Source: Aequoribacter sp049615385 (lineage in GTDB: Bacteria > Pseudomonadota > Gammaproteobacteria > Pseudomonadales > Halieaceae). Taken from it: DNA of 64,000 nucleotides. The stretch lies in the NCBI RefSeq assembly GCF_049615385.1, contig NZ_JBMZFL010000002.1; one strand, given 5' to 3'. This document shows positions 63,682 to 64,000 of this stretch, piece by piece. Position 1 is the stretch's first letter, and every line of letters begins with the position of its first letter. The translations under genes were made by a program, and so were the position numbers. The notes beneath the pieces are model-generated. The model ran no database searches. It was not told where the DNA came from and saw only the letters and a list, made by a program, of their open reading frames with translations.

Positions 63682-64000
63682 ATGCATGCAGGCGCACTAG
63701 AGCAGGGTTTTGAAGATGGTATTTTCTGGCGACATTGGCCTGTCGCAGAAGCTCAGCGTGTGGTGGTTCTGGTACATGGCTTGGGTGAACACAGCGGTCG
63801 CTACGAAGAGCTGGCTGAGTTTTTTAATGCTCGCGCAACGGCGGTCGTGGCGCTGGACCATAAAGGACACGGGTTATCGCCAGGCGTGCGTTGTCATATC
63901 GATAAATTCACTGACTTTTTAGAGCCCTTGGCCCGTTTGTGCACGGAAGCCGAGCAGCTCTACCCGAATGTACCCAAAGTCCTGTTGGGTCATAGTTTGG
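63682..64000 (+). CDS. Alpha/beta hydrolase, monoacylglycerol lipase/lysophospholipase family (5' part)
   Basis: The first 106 codons of a gene that runs off the right edge. The translation has VVVLVHGLGEHSGRYEELAE (oxyanion HG motif) and DHKGHGLSPG, and the window ends at the nucleophile elbow GHSL. This is the PldB/monoacylglycerol lipase pattern. GGAGG lies seven bases before the ATG, and the gene begins 15 bases after ilvE. The C-terminal catalytic Asp and His are not visible here. Confidence 0.85.
   Translation, partial: MHAGALEQGFEDGIFWRHWPVAEAQRVVVLVHGLGEHSGRYEELAEFFNARATAVVALDHKGHGLSPGVRCHIDKFTDFLEPLARLCTEAEQLYPNVPKVLLGHSL

Noticed and set aside
1..64000. CRISPR arrays, transposases, phage genes, toxin-antitoxin or restriction genes
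   Set aside because: None seen: no regularly spaced repeats and no matching protein motifs among the real genes.

Overview
The window is the replication-origin neighbourhood of a gammaproteobacterial chromosome followed by housekeeping and metabolic blocks. Gene content and order (parA-rsmG-mnmG / mnmE-yidC-yidD-rnpA-rpmH / dnaA-dnaN-recF-gyrB / glyS-glyQ / def-fmt-rsmB-trkA-trkH / LysM-dprA-tsaC-hemF-aroE / an aa3 oxidase cluster with DUF2909 and SURF1 / polA-engB-c5-c4-dsbA) closely follow the Pseudomonas pattern. The moderate GC content, AT-rich intergenic DNA, TonB-dependent receptor, lipoproteins and O2-dependent heme and respiratory genes fit an aerobic, possibly marine, Pseudomonas/Cellvibrionales-type bacterium. 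That placement is inference from synteny, not a phylogeny.

Layout. 1-7 kb, all on the minus strand: the 5' end of parA, rsmG and mnmG, then an AT-rich intergenic region with DnaA boxes, then mnmE, yidC, yidD, rnpA and rpmH. 7.1-13.9 kb, plus strand: a second DnaA-box region, then dnaA, dnaN, recF and gyrB. Two perfect ParB-binding parS palindromes lie inside recF. 13.9-30.5 kb: glycyl-tRNA synthetase, a lipid A-type acyltransferase, a DjlA-like co-chaperone, Trk potassium uptake, protein N-terminus processing and rRNA methylation, a LysM protein, DprA, PurE, TsaC, HemF, AroE, a gamma-carbonic-anhydrase-like protein and a zinc-ribbon protein. 30.8-38.5 kb: cytochrome c oxidase subunits and assembly factors (CtaG, SURF1, CtaB, Sco1), with no heme A synthase (CtaA) in the cluster. 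38.5-45.1 kb: a small exported protein, PolA, EngB, cytochromes c5 and c4, a lipoprotein DsbA and an NADPH-FMN reductase. 45.3-49.8 kb: a tRNA-Arg(UCG) with a truncated copy just downstream, a TonB-dependent receptor and a Bcr/CflA transporter; this is the only accessory-looking stretch. 49.9-64 kb: amino acid and nitrogen metabolism (Lrp-type regulator, leuA, a short threonine/serine dehydratase, ilvD, argA, argE, glnE, ilvE), a phosphate transporter and the start of a lysophospholipase-type hydrolase.

How they work together: ParA (with ParB presumably just outside the window), the recF parS sites, DnaA and the DnaA-box regions form the replication and segregation centre. RnpA, RpmH, YidD, YidC and MnmE/MnmG form the RNA-processing, membrane-insertion and tRNA-modification cluster. 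The cox block with cytochromes c4 and c5 forms a terminal oxidase branch. The right end makes leucine, isoleucine/valine and arginine, with GlnE controlling glutamine synthetase.

I see no CRISPR array, prophage, insertion sequence, toxin-antitoxin pair or defence system, and nothing I would call a new multi-gene system. The most interesting signals are small: parS sites written into the recF coding frame, two competing origin candidates, the tRNA remnant, the missing ctaA, the lipoprotein DsbA and several candidate operators.
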